A stretch of DNA of 64,000 nt from Simplicispira sp. 125 (GCF_003096555.1 NZ_QEKM01000001.1:62001-126000), one strand, 5' to 3'. Counted from the stretch's first letter, positions 36,487 through 44,524 are shown. Program-made: numbers and translations. The notes: generated by a model from the sequence alone, not told the origin.

Positions 36487-37722
36487 TCAGGCCAGCAGGT
36501 CGTGCAAAGTGCGCGCGATCACCTTGGTGGCACAGCGCAGGTCTTCCAAGTCCAGGCGTTCGTCGGCACGCTTGGCGTGGGATTCGAGCACCGTGCGCGG
36601 GCCCGCGCCGTAGATTACGCCGGGGATACCGCGCTCGACATACAGGCGCACGTCGGTGTAGAGCGGTGTGCCCAGGGCGGGCACGGGCTCACCCAGCAGA
36701 GCCTGCGCATGTTTCTGGATGGAATCCACCAAGGGCTGGTTGCCGGGCAGGGGCGTCATGGCGCGGGCCAGCAGCAGGCGCTTGATCTCTGTCGTGATGC
36801 CGGGGCGCTCGCCCGCTGCCTGTTCGATGGTGCGGCGGATGCTCGTTTCCACGTCAACGGGGTTTTCCTCGGGGATCATGCGGCGGTCGAGCTTGAACAC
36901 TACCTTGCCAGGTACCACGTTGGTGTTGGTGCCGCCCTCGATGCGGCCCACGTTCAGGTAAGGGTGGGTAATGCCCGCCACGCTGGATGTGATTTGCTGG
37001 TATTGCTGGTTGAGGGCGTACAGCGCGTTGAGGATGTGCACCGCGCCCTGCAATGCATCCACGCCGGTGTGCGGCACGGCGGCATGGGCCATTTTGCCGT
37101 GCACCGTCACTTCCATTTGCAGGCAGCCGTTGTGGGCCGTGACGACCTCGTGGCTGAAGCCTGCGGCAATCAGCAGGTCGGGTTTCGTCAGCCCGTTCTT
37201 AAGCAGCCAGCCGGGGCCGAGTTCTCCGCCAAATTCTTCGTCGTAGGTGAAGTGCAGTTCCACTGCGCCCTGCGTGGGCCGGGCCACGGCTTCGAGCGCC
37301 CGCACCGCGAAGGTGAAGCTGGCAAAGTCGCTCTTGCTCACGGCGGTGGCGCGGCCGTACATGGTGCCATCGACAATCTCGGCGCCGTAGGGGTCGTGCG
37401 TCCAGCCTTCGCCCGGGGGCACCACGTCGCCGTGGGCATTGAGGGCGATGGTGCGGCCCGAGCCGGGGGCGCCATAGGGGCGGCGCACGATCAGGTTGGT
37501 GATGGACTCCATGCCGTAGGCCTGCACATCGGCGGCGGGTACGGGGTGTTGCTCGGCCTCAAAGCCCAAGTCTTTCAGCAGCTCTGCGGTGCGCTGGGCA
37601 TGCGGTGCGTTGTTGCCGGGCGGGGTATCGGTGGGCACGCGGACCAGGGCCTGCAGAAAGCGCACCTCCTCGTCAAAATGTTGGTCGATCCAGTGGTCCA
37701 GGGCGGTGTAATCGGGGGTCAT
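36487..37722 (-). CDS. M20-family deacylase (ArgE/DapE-like)
   Basis: 411 residues from ATG 37722, whose ATGA overlaps the stop of the UraD-AllC gene. Metal-binding pattern of M20 peptidases: ALNAHGDVVPPG (first His and Asp), HFTYDEEFGGELGPGW (catalytic Glu pair), VHGKMAHAAVPHTGVDA (dimerisation domain) and ESHAKRADERLDL (last His). It hydrolyses an amide or N-acyl bond. The tight coupling with the allantoate-type enzyme points to a late ureide or purine-degradation step, but the substrate is not known; acetylornithine deacetylase is a default name only. Confidence 0.85.
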   Translation of the reverse strand: MTPDYTALDHWIDQHFDEEVRFLQALVRVPTDTPPGNNAPHAQRTAELLKDLGFEAEQHPVPAADVQAYGMESITNLIVRRPYGAPGSGRTIALNAHGDVVPPGEGWTHDPYGAEIVDGTMYGRATAVSKSDFASFTFAVRALEAVARPTQGAVELHFTYDEEFGGELGPGWLLKNGLTKPDLLIAAGFSHEVVTAHNGCLQMEVTVHGKMAHAAVPHTGVDALQGAVHILNALYALNQQYQQITSSVAGITHPYLNVGRIEGGTNTNVVPGKVVFKLDRRMIPEENPVDVETSIRRTIEQAAGERPGITTEIKRLLLARAMTPLPGNQPLVDSIQKHAQALLGEPVPALGTPLYTDVRLYVERGIPGVIYGAGPRTVLESHAKRADERLDLEDLRCATKVIARTLHDLLA

Positions 37723-39494
37723 GCGGGTTCCTTGGCGAGCTGGTGCAGGACATGGCTGAAGGCCTCCACGGCCAGCTGCATGTCGTTGTGGGTGGTGGAT
37801 TCGAGCGGGTTGTGGCTGATGCCGGCGTTTTCGCCACGCACAAACAGCATGGCCTGGGGCATCACCTCGTGCAGTTTCATGGCGTCGTGGCCGGCGCCGC
37901 TGGGCAGGCGCAGCAGTGGCACGCCCAGGGCGTTGACGGCGTTTTCCCAGCGCTGCTGCCAGGCCGGTGCGCTGGGTGCGGCGGCGGCGCGCATGGTTTC
38001 TTCCAGCGTGAGCCGCAGGCCGCGTCGTGCAGTGATCTGGCGCAGTTGTGCCAGTACATCGCGGTCCAGCGCGTCGCGCTGGGCGTCGGTGGGTGCGCGC
38101 AGATCCAGCGAGAATTGGCACCGCCCGGGTACTACGTTGATGGAGCCGCCCGGCACATTCCACTGGCCGATGGTGCCGACCGAGTCGCCGTCCTGTGCGG
38201 CGCGCTGTTCCAGGTACAGCGCCAGTTCGGCCACGGCCATGGCGGCATCGCGGCGGTTGTCCATGGGGGTGGTGCCGGCGTGGCTGGCCATGCCGGTCAC
38301 CTCGCCTACATAGCGCACGCTGCCGTTGATGGAGGTGACTACGCCCAAGGGCAGGTCCAGTCCGTTGAGTACCGGGCCCTGTTCGATGTGCACTTCAATG
38401 AAGCCCAGATAGTGCGCGGGGTCGCGTTGCAGCCGGGGAATGTCGTCAATGCACAGGCCAGCGTGCTGCATGGCGGCGCGCAGGGTGATGCCGTCGGCAT
38501 CCTTCTGGTCGAGCCAGGCGGGGTTGAAGTCGCCGATCAGTGCCCCCGAGCCCAGAAAGGTGGCCTTGTAGCGTTGGCCCTCTTCCTCGGCGAAGGCCAC
38601 CACTTCAATGCCGAACGGCAGGCGTTGGCCGGCGCGGTGCAGTTCGCGCACGCAGGCCATGGGCACGAAGATGCCGAGGCGCCCGTCGTACTTGCCGCCG
38701 TTGCGCACGGTGTCGTAGTGCGAGCCGGTCAAAAGGTATTTGGCGGTGGGTTGTGCCCCGTGGTAACGGCCCACCACATTGCCCACGGCGTCGATCTCGA
38801 CCTCGTCAAAACCGCAGTCGCGCATCCAGTGGCTGAGCGCTTGAGCGCAGGCGCGGTGTGCGTCGGTGAGATAGGTGACGGTGAGCTGGCCTTTTTCGGC
38901 ATAGCCGGGGTCGGAATGTTCGGCCAGCTTTTCATGCCAGTCCCACACATCGCTGCCCAGCAGCGGTTCGGCGCCGAACTTGTCGTTCAGGCGGATTTCC
39001 GCGATGCGGTGGATGTTGCGCAGCGCTTCGGCCTGCTCAAAGTCGGGGTGGTTGTCCAGGCGGCGTGCAAAGGTGTCGATGATCTGCTGCTTGCTCAGCC
39101 CCGTGCCCCGTGGGCCCCGCACCGCCAGGATGAACGGGAACCCAAAACGGGCGTTGTAGTCGGCATTGAGTTGCTGCAGCTGCGCAAATTCTGCCGGGGT
39201 GCATTGCGTCAGGCCCGCCTTGTTTTGCTCGTGGGTGGATTCGGCGGTGAGGCTTTGGTCCACCATGGCCTTGCCTGCCAGTTCGGGGTGGGCGCGGATG
39301 AGGGCGCGCTGTGCCTCGCTGCTGGCGGTGCGCACGGTATGCGCCAGGGTGTGCTTGAGGTGCGCCAGCGAACGAAACGGCCGCTCGCGCAGTGCAGTTT
39401 CGGCAATCCAGGGTGAATGCTCGTAGATGCCGTCGAGCCATTGCAGGGCCTGGCTGGCGCTGGCAGCGTTGAGTTGGTCGAGGGTGAGTGCCAT
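37719..39494 (-). CDS. uraD: Fused OHCU decarboxylase (UraD) and allantoate amidohydrolase (AllC-like)
   Basis: 591 residues holding two enzymes. Residues 1-170 are UraD, which decarboxylates OHCU to S-allantoin: His69 in AHPELAGK, SLTAESTHEQNKAGL and FGFPFILAVRG. Residues 180-591 are an M20 amidohydrolase of the allantoate/N-carbamoyl amino-acid group: TGSHYDTVRNGGKYDG (His259, Asp261, Asp270), AFAEEEGQR, EVHIEQGP, MASHAGTTPMDNRRDAA and GAGHDAMKL. The linker has no break or frame change. It lies between puuE and the M20 gene, with which it overlaps by 4 bases. Confidence 0.92.
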   Translation of the reverse strand: MALTLDQLNAASASQALQWLDGIYEHSPWIAETALRERPFRSLAHLKHTLAHTVRTASSEAQRALIRAHPELAGKAMVDQSLTAESTHEQNKAGLTQCTPAEFAQLQQLNADYNARFGFPFILAVRGPRGTGLSKQQIIDTFARRLDNHPDFEQAEALRNIHRIAEIRLNDKFGAEPLLGSDVWDWHEKLAEHSDPGYAEKGQLTVTYLTDAHRACAQALSHWMRDCGFDEVEIDAVGNVVGRYHGAQPTAKYLLTGSHYDTVRNGGKYDGRLGIFVPMACVRELHRAGQRLPFGIEVVAFAEEEGQRYKATFLGSGALIGDFNPAWLDQKDADGITLRAAMQHAGLCIDDIPRLQRDPAHYLGFIEVHIEQGPVLNGLDLPLGVVTSINGSVRYVGEVTGMASHAGTTPMDNRRDAAMAVAELALYLEQRAAQDGDSVGTIGQWNVPGGSINVVPGRCQFSLDLRAPTDAQRDALDRDVLAQLRQITARRGLRLTLEETMRAAAAPSAPAWQQRWENAVNALGVPLLRLPSGAGHDAMKLHEVMPQAMLFVRGENAGISHNPLESTTHNDMQLAVEAFSHVLHQLAKEPA

Positions 39495-39497
39495 GGG

Positions 39498-40454
39498 TCA
39501 GGCCTTATCGGTGGGGTAGGGGTGGGTTGCCTTCCAGTGGCGCGCAATGTCGATGCGCCGCGCCACCCAGACGTGGTCGTGTTGTTCGATGTGGTCCAGA
39601 AAACGCTGCAGCGCCGTGATGCGGCCAGGCTTGCCCAGCAGGCGGCAGTGCATGCCGATGCTCATCATCTTGGGGGCGTCGTCACCGGCCGGGTCGCCTT
39701 CGGCGTAGAGAACGTCGAACGTGTCCTTGAGGTACTGGAAGAACGGGTCGGCGTAGGAATAGCCCTGGGGCAGTGCAAACCGCATGTCGTTGCAGTCCAG
39801 CGTATAGGGCACGATCAGTTGGGGCACGGCGGTGCCGTCGGTCTTTTGCACCTTCATCCAGAAGGGCAGGTCGTCGCCGTAATAGTCGCTGTCGTATTCA
39901 AAGCCGCCAAAGTCAGCCACCAGGCGGTGGGTGTTGGGGCTGTCGCGGCCGGTGTACCAGCCCAGGGCGCGTTCGCCGGTCAGGCGCTCGATGATGGCCA
40001 TGGCCTCTTGCATGTGGGCGCGCTCGACGTCCTCGGGGATGTGCTGGTAGTGGATCCACTTGAGGCCATGGCAGGCGATCTCGTGGCCCAGTGCCACAAA
40101 GGCCTGCGTCAGATCGGGGTGGCGCTGCAGGGCGGTGGATACACCAAACACCGTGAGCGGCAGCCCGCGCTTTTCAAACTCGCGCAGGATGCGCCACACC
40201 CCGGCGCGCGCGCCGTATTCGTAAATGCCCTCCATGCTCATGTGCCGCGCGGGGTAGCTGGCGGGGTTGAACATTTCCGACAGAAATTGCTCCGAGCCCG
40301 CGTCGCCATGCAGCACGGCGTTTTCGCCGCCTTCCTCGTAGTTCAGCACGAACTGCACGGCAATGCGGGCCTGGCCAGGCCATTGGGGATGGGGCGGTGT
40401 GCGGCCATAGCCCACCAGGTCGCGGGGATAGGGCAGGGTGCTGTCGTAGGTCAT
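39498..40454 (-). CDS. puuE: Allantoinase, polysaccharide-deacetylase type (PuuE)
   Basis: 318 residues from ATG 40454. PuuE is the cofactor-independent allantoinase with a polysaccharide-deacetylase fold that opens allantoin to allantoate. Diagnostic parts: YPRDLVGYGRTPPHPQWPG, VQFVLNYEEGGENAVLHGD, VFGVSTALQRHPD, EIACHGLKWIHY and GWYTGRDSPNTHRLV. The fused gene for the steps before and after follows within 3 bases. The GntR gene is 4 bases upstream on the same strand. Confidence 0.95.
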   Translation of the reverse strand: MTYDSTLPYPRDLVGYGRTPPHPQWPGQARIAVQFVLNYEEGGENAVLHGDAGSEQFLSEMFNPASYPARHMSMEGIYEYGARAGVWRILREFEKRGLPLTVFGVSTALQRHPDLTQAFVALGHEIACHGLKWIHYQHIPEDVERAHMQEAMAIIERLTGERALGWYTGRDSPNTHRLVADFGGFEYDSDYYGDDLPFWMKVQKTDGTAVPQLIVPYTLDCNDMRFALPQGYSYADPFFQYLKDTFDVLYAEGDPAGDDAPKMMSIGMHCRLLGKPGRITALQRFLDHIEQHDHVWVARRIDIARHWKATHPYPTDKA

Positions 40455-40458
40455 GGTG

Positions 40459-41139
40459 TCAGGCTGCGGCGGTAGGCAAAAGGGCCATGGAGAGATCGTT
40501 GACCGGCTGCTTGCGGTCGAAGGTGAGGCCCGCCTCCACATGCTCCAGGTGGGCCTGCATCAGTGCCACGGCGCCTTCTTCGTCGCGCGCGGCCAGGGCT
40601 GCCACGATGGCGGCGTGCTCTTCGTGCGAATGCGCGGCGGCGCTGTCGGACTGGTACATGAGCGTGATGAGCGCGCTGCGCGAGATCAGGTCGCCCAGCA
40701 TCTGCGCCAGCACCTCGTTGCCCATGAGCTCGGCCATGTGCACATGGAAGTCGCCCAGCAACTGGGTGCGGCTGTGGATGTCGGAGCCGTCCACGGCCGC
40801 CTGCTCGCTGGCCACATGGGCGCGCAACGATTTGATGCGGGCCGGTGTGGCGCTGCGCACAAAGGCGCGGGTCATTTCGGTCTCCAGCATGCGGCGCACG
40901 GCAAAAACCTGGCGCGCTTCCGTGACCGAGGGCGTGGAGACAAATGCGCCGCGTGCTGGCGACAGCGTGACCAGGCGGTTTTGCGCCAGTTGGAACAGGC
41001 CCTGGCGCACCAGGGTGCGCGAGACGCCAAAGTGGTCGGCCAGTTTTTGCTCGGCCAGCTTGGTGCCGGGAAGCAGGCGGTGTTCGACGATGGCGCGTGT
41101 CAGCGTTTCGACAATGGTGCTGGTGGAGGAAGGTTCCAT
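40459..41139 (-). CDS. GntR-family regulator (FCD domain) of the purine locus
   Basis: 226 residues: N-terminal winged helix (LPGTKLAEQKLADHFGVSRT, FVS at the wing) and an all-helical FCD ligand domain (residues 85-210). FCD regulators bind a carboxylate-like ligand and usually repress. It is the first gene of the puuE-uraD/allC-M20 unit and diverges from the 5-hydroxyisourate hydrolase gene. A perfect 26-bp palindrome lies between the two. The likely ligand is a purine-degradation intermediate such as urate or allantoate; that is inference. Confidence 0.88.
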   Translation of the reverse strand: MEPSSTSTIVETLTRAIVEHRLLPGTKLAEQKLADHFGVSRTLVRQGLFQLAQNRLVTLSPARGAFVSTPSVTEARQVFAVRRMLETEMTRAFVRSATPARIKSLRAHVASEQAAVDGSDIHSRTQLLGDFHVHMAELMGNEVLAQMLGDLISRSALITLMYQSDSAAAHSHEEHAAIVAALAARDEEGAVALMQAHLEHVEAGLTFDRKQPVNDLSMALLPTAAA

Positions 41140-41159
41140 GGCGGCATGATAGGCGGAAT

Positions 41160-41185
41160 GACCAAAAGTGTATACACTTTTGGTC
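41160..41185. promoter_or_regulatory. Perfect 26-bp palindrome, GntR operator
   Basis: GACCAAAAGTGTA and TACACTTTTGGTC form a perfect 13+13 inverted repeat with no spacer, centred in the 90-base gap between the GntR gene and hiuH. The core TGTATACA is of the FCD/GntR operator type. It could repress both promoters. Confidence 0.85.
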
Positions 41186-41229
41186 TACAAGAGGGCCGAT
41201 TCGGGCCCTCAACCTTCAGGAGAATCCCT

Positions 41230-41580
41230 ATGGGCTTGAGCACCCACGTTCTGGACACCATGCATGGCTGCCCCGCAAGCGGCATGGAGGTGTGCCTGTA
41301 TGCCACCGAGGGCGATAGCGCCACCTTGCTGCAGCGCCTGGTGCTGAACGATGATGGCCGCACCGACGCGCCGCTGTTCGACAACGCCAGCCTGCGCACC
41401 GGCACCTATCGGCTGACTTTTGATGTGGCGGGGTACTTCAAGGCCCGGGGCGTGCAGTTGCCCGAGCCGAATTTTCTGAACCGCGTGAGCCTGGACTTTG
41501 GTGTGGCCCATGCCGACCAGCATTACCACGTGCCGCTGCTGGTCAGCCCCTGGAGCTATTCCACCTACCGGGGTTCTTGA
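41230..41580 (+). CDS. hiuH: 5-hydroxyisourate hydrolase
   Basis: 116 residues, a transthyretin-like protein. LSTHVLDTMHGCPASGM at the N-terminus carries the active-site His, and the C-terminal YRGS is the diagnostic end of the family. It hydrolyses 5-hydroxyisourate, the product of urate oxidation, to OHCU, the substrate of UraD. The start follows AGGAGA. The gene is divergent from the GntR-puuE unit. Confidence 0.96.
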   Translation: MGLSTHVLDTMHGCPASGMEVCLYATEGDSATLLQRLVLNDDGRTDAPLFDNASLRTGTYRLTFDVAGYFKARGVQLPEPNFLNRVSLDFGVAHADQHYHVPLLVSPWSYSTYRGS

Positions 41581-41595
41581 GTGCGCTCTTAATTC

Positions 41596-41691
41596 AATAG
41601 CTTGTAGCGTTTGTTGTTGTTATGTTTCAGGTATAAAAAAGCTTGTAAATCAATATTTACAAGCGCAACCAGCTATTGTTTTTGATAGCTA
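41596..41691. repeat. AT-rich inverted repeats between hiuH and the TonB-like gene
   Basis: AATAGCTTGTAGCG (41596-41609), a perfect 10-bp hairpin GCTTGTAAAT/ATTTACAAGC with loop CAAT (41641-41664), then AGCTATTG and TTTGATAGCTATC running into the stop codon of the TonB-like gene. The arms resemble the stem-loop repeat family, but the centre differs. It probably terminates both convergent transcripts. Confidence 0.55.
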
Positions 41692-42225
41692 TCAGAGCTG
41701 GCCTTCGGTCAAGGTGTCGAGCTGGAACTGGCCGCTCTTGTCCCACAGCCAGGTGTCGGTATAGGTGACCTTGCTCATGCGCGAGGGCTGCGGGAACGGC
41801 GCGGCGGCGCGCACCGTGCGCTCGATCTCTGCGGTCACTTCGGGGGCATGGCGGGGGGCGCGCAACCAGTGCAGTCCGGTGACGCGGCCTGCACGGTCGA
41901 TGTTGACCTCCAGCACGCCGATGGCATAGAGCTGCGGCGGCAGTTTGCCCTTGAAGATGCGCTGCGTATTCAGCCCATAGAGGTGCTGCGCCGCATCCTT
42001 GCGATAGTCTTTGGGATTGCGTGCCCCCGACGGTGGCGAGACGGGGGGCGTGCGGGTGGCTGGGCCCATGGTCGAATCACTGGGTGTTCGGCTGTCGGGT
42101 GGAATGGTGCTGACGGGCGTGGACCTGCAGGCCGCCACCAACGCCGTGACGGCCGCCATCAGGCTTGCCAGCAACCAAGGGCTGCGCTGGGCAGTTTTTT
42201 GTGGAGGAGGCGGGTTTTGGTGCAT
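41692..42225 (-). CDS. Lipoprotein with TonB-like C-terminal domain
   Basis: 177 residues from ATG 42225; a start at 42276 would put 17 extra residues before the signal. Lipobox AAC with Cys33 after ALV. Residues 34-75 are proline-rich and flexible. Residues 80-177 look like a TonB_C energy-transducer-like fold (IGVLEVNIDRAGRVTGLHWLRAPRHAPE, AAPFPQPS). No transport receptor is near. It is probably an envelope protein of unknown role. It is divergent from xdhC and sits inside the purine locus without an obvious link. Confidence 0.7.
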   Translation of the reverse strand: MHQNPPPPQKTAQRSPWLLASLMAAVTALVAACRSTPVSTIPPDSRTPSDSTMGPATRTPPVSPPSGARNPKDYRKDAAQHLYGLNTQRIFKGKLPPQLYAIGVLEVNIDRAGRVTGLHWLRAPRHAPEVTAEIERTVRAAAPFPQPSRMSKVTYTDTWLWDKSGQFQLDTLTEGQL

Positions 42226-42261
42226 GTGGAAGCCGCTGCAATCTGTCGGAACGCTGGGAAT

Positions 42262-43077
42262 ATGGCATTTTTGCATCTTTTACTGGAAAAACTGGGTTTT
42301 GGCCCTGCCTGCCTTGTGTCCGTAGATCGCACCGAGGGCTCTGCCCCGCGCGAACGCGGCGCCTGGATGGCCGTGTTTGCCGACCAACTGGTAGGCACCA
42401 TCGGCGGCGGACATGTGGAATTCCAGGCCATTGCCGAGGCACGCCGCCGCCTGGCCGGCGCCACCGGGCCAGCGTTGCTGCGCTATGCGCTGGGGCCCAG
42501 CCTGGGCCAGTGCTGTGGCGGCATCATGTACCTGCAGTTCGAGCCGATCAGCAGTGCCGATGGCCCGCGCCTGCAGCAGCGCCTGGCGCCCCGCCTCACG
42601 CCCGTGGCGCTGTTTGGCGGCGGCCATGTGGGCCATGCACTGGCGCAGGCGCTGGCGCCGCTGCCGCTGGCGCTGACCTGGATCGACAGCCGCGACGGCA
42701 TTTTCCCAGCGGGTGTGCCGCAAGGCGTGGCGTGCGAACATTCCGAGCCCGTGCAGGATGCGGTGCCCGGTCTGGCAACGGGTTCGCGCGTGCTCATCAT
42801 GAGCTTCAGCCACGCCGAAGACCTGGACGTGGTGGCCGCCTGCCTGCGGCGCCAACGTGCGCAGGGCGATTTGCCGTTCATCGGCCTGATCGGCAGCCAC
42901 ACCAAGTGGGCGACCTTTCGCCACCGCCTGCAGGAGCGGGGTTTTACCGCCCAGGAACTGGCGCAGGTGACCTGCCCGATCGGTGTGCCTGGCATTGCCG
43001 GCAAGGCGCCCGAGGTGATTGCCGTGGCCGTGGCAGCGCAGTTGTTGCAGACGCTGGACGCTGACCACGCAGGGTAA
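42262..43077 (+). CDS. xdhC: Xanthine dehydrogenase accessory protein XdhC
   Basis: 271 residues from ATG 42262. ACLVSVDRTEGSAPRERGAWMAV is the N-terminal CoxI/XdhC block, QLVGTIGGGHVEFQA and SLGQCCGG follow, and the C-terminal Rossmann half carries ALFGGGHVGHALAQALAPL and FIGLIGSHTKWATFRHRL. XdhC binds molybdenum cofactor, aids its sulfuration and inserts it into xanthine dehydrogenase. Its partner genes xdhAB are 12 kb away at 54275-58074, an unusual separation. Confidence 0.94.
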   Translation: MAFLHLLLEKLGFGPACLVSVDRTEGSAPRERGAWMAVFADQLVGTIGGGHVEFQAIAEARRRLAGATGPALLRYALGPSLGQCCGGIMYLQFEPISSADGPRLQQRLAPRLTPVALFGGGHVGHALAQALAPLPLALTWIDSRDGIFPAGVPQGVACEHSEPVQDAVPGLATGSRVLIMSFSHAEDLDVVAACLRRQRAQGDLPFIGLIGSHTKWATFRHRLQERGFTAQELAQVTCPIGVPGIAGKAPEVIAVAVAAQLLQTLDADHAG

Positions 43078-43118
43078 TCCCGGGGCGTTTGGATTGCAGC
43101 GGGGCTCAATTGCGCACA

Positions 43119-43136
43119 AAATTTGCATACACTTTG
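43119..43136. promoter_or_regulatory. Candidate GntR operator upstream of puuD
   Basis: AAATTTGCATACACTTTG matches 14 of 18 positions of the core of the palindrome at 41160-41185, with the right arm ATACACTTT exact. It lies 160 bases before puuD. Confidence 0.5.
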
Positions 43137-43199
43137 CGCTTTGGTCGCAGCGGTGCCCTGGCAACGGTTTGTCCTGGTGCGCGGCCTCGTGGTTTCTCT

Positions 43200-43288
43200 G
43201 CCCGATGGATCGGGCACGGAAATGAGCTGCTCAGAGCGCCCGCAGTGGTGAGCAGGTTGCCAATGGCGCCCTGGTGGCGCCACCAGGG
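43200..43288 (+). promoter_or_regulatory. Two palindromes in the puuD leader
   Basis: GCCCGAT-GG-ATCGGGC (43200-43215) and the perfect 20-base palindrome CCCTGGTGGC/GCCACCAGGG (43269-43288), the latter ending 9 bases before the puuD start codon. In RNA the second could fold over the ribosome site. No clear Shine-Dalgarno is free. Confidence 0.5.
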
Positions 43289-43297
43289 TGAAAAATC

Positions 43298-44524
43298 ATG
43301 GAAAGCTACCTTCTCGACTGGGCCAATCTGCTGCTGCGCTGGGTGCATGTCATCACCGCGATTGCGTGGATTGGCTCGTCCTTCTATTTCGTTTTTCTCG
43401 ACAGCAGCCTTACGCCGCCCGAAGACGACGACCTGAAAAAGCAGGGCGTCAGTGGCGAGCTGTGGGCTGTGCACGGCGGGGGGTTTTACCACCCGGTCAA
43501 GTTCAACGTCTCGCCCCCCAAGCTCCCCGGGCACCTGCACTGGTTCTATTGGGAGAGCTACAGCACCTGGCTGAGCGGCTTCTCGCTGTTTACCGTGTCC
43601 TACCTCTGGAGCGCTGGTACCTACCTGGTGGACAAGTCGCGCATGGACTGGGCGCCCGCCACGGCGGTGGTGGCTGCGCTCGCCTTTCTGGTGGTGTTCT
43701 GGCTGTTGTACGACGCCATTTGCCGCGTGTTTGGCCAGCGCAAGAAGGGCGATGCCATCGTCGGAGCGCTGGTGCTGGTGCTGGTCTGCATTGCCTCGTG
43801 GCTGGCCTGCCACTGGTTTGCCGGGCGTGCAGCCTTTTTGCTCGTCGGCGCGATGATGGCCACGGCCATGAGCGCCAACGTGTTTTTCTGGATCATCCCC
43901 GGCCAGCGCACCGTGGTGGCCGACCTCAAGGCCGGTCGGCCAGTCGACCCCATCCACGGCAAACGGGGCAAGCAGCGCAGCGTGCACAACACCTACTTCA
44001 CGTTGCCGGTGCTGTTTGCCATGCTCAGCGGGCACTACAGCTTCACCTGGAGCCACCCGCAAAACTGGCTGGTGTTGATCCTCATGATGTTCGCGGGTGC
44101 GGCCATCCGGCAGTTTTTCGTCCTGCGCCATGGCTTCAAGCTGGGTCGCAACGCCCACCCCTGGCCGTATGCGCTGGTCGGCGTGGCGGTGATTGTCGGC
44201 GCGGTGGTGTGGCTGCGGCCTGCGCCTGTGGTTGCTATCACTTCAGAAGCTGGTAGCGCTGCATTTACAAGCGCTGCAGGCCATTTTGACTATGCAAAGG
44301 TGCAGGCGGTGTTGCAGGAGCGCTGTGTGCAATGCCATGGGCCCGACGTGCAGATGAAGGGCGTGCGTCTTGACAGTGCCCAGCAGGTGGCGCCGCGCGC
44401 CCTGCTCATCTACCAGCAAGTGGTGCTGCAAAAGCTCATGCCCATGAACAATGCCACGCAAATGACCGACGCCGAACGCGACCTGATTGCCCGCTGGCAC
44501 GACGCAGGCGCTCCGGTTCAATAA
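43298..44524 (+). CDS. puuD: Urate hydroxylase PuuD, with C-terminal cytochrome c domain
   Basis: 408 residues. The N-terminal 300 residues are the membrane domain with about eight segments (LLLRWVHVITAIAWIGSSFYF, PGHLHWFYWESYSTW, SVHNTYFTLPVLFAMLSGHY). The C-terminal domain has the haem c motif CVQCHG near residue 340. PuuD oxidises urate to 5-hydroxyisourate and passes electrons to the respiratory chain. The linker (about 311-331) is encoded by a repeat copy. The stop is directly adjacent to the convergent tetR stop, with no gap. Confidence 0.95.
   Translation: MESYLLDWANLLLRWVHVITAIAWIGSSFYFVFLDSSLTPPEDDDLKKQGVSGELWAVHGGGFYHPVKFNVSPPKLPGHLHWFYWESYSTWLSGFSLFTVSYLWSAGTYLVDKSRMDWAPATAVVAALAFLVVFWLLYDAICRVFGQRKKGDAIVGALVLVLVCIASWLACHWFAGRAAFLLVGAMMATAMSANVFFWIIPGQRTVVADLKAGRPVDPIHGKRGKQRSVHNTYFTLPVLFAMLSGHYSFTWSHPQNWLVLILMMFAGAAIRQFFVLRHGFKLGRNAHPWPYALVGVAVIVGAVVWLRPAPVVAITSEAGSAAFTSAAGHFDYAKVQAVLQERCVQCHGPDVQMKGVRLDSAQQVAPRALLIYQQVVLQKLMPMNNATQMTDAERDLIARWHDAGAPVQ
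44231..44290. repeat. Stem-loop repeat family, copy 4 (inside puuD)
   Basis: TTGCTATCACTTCAGAAGCT, then AGCGCT (44255-44260), a 9-base spacer, AGCGCT (44270-44275), then GCAGGCCATTTTGAC. It is in frame and encodes ITSEAGSAAFTSAAGHFD, the linker between the membrane and cytochrome domains. Confidence 0.7.

Noticed and set aside
34441..38313. A 1290-codon open frame on the plus strand
   Set aside because: It is antisense to maeB, the NCS2 permease, the M20 gene and the UraD-AllC gene, all of which have clear families and motifs.
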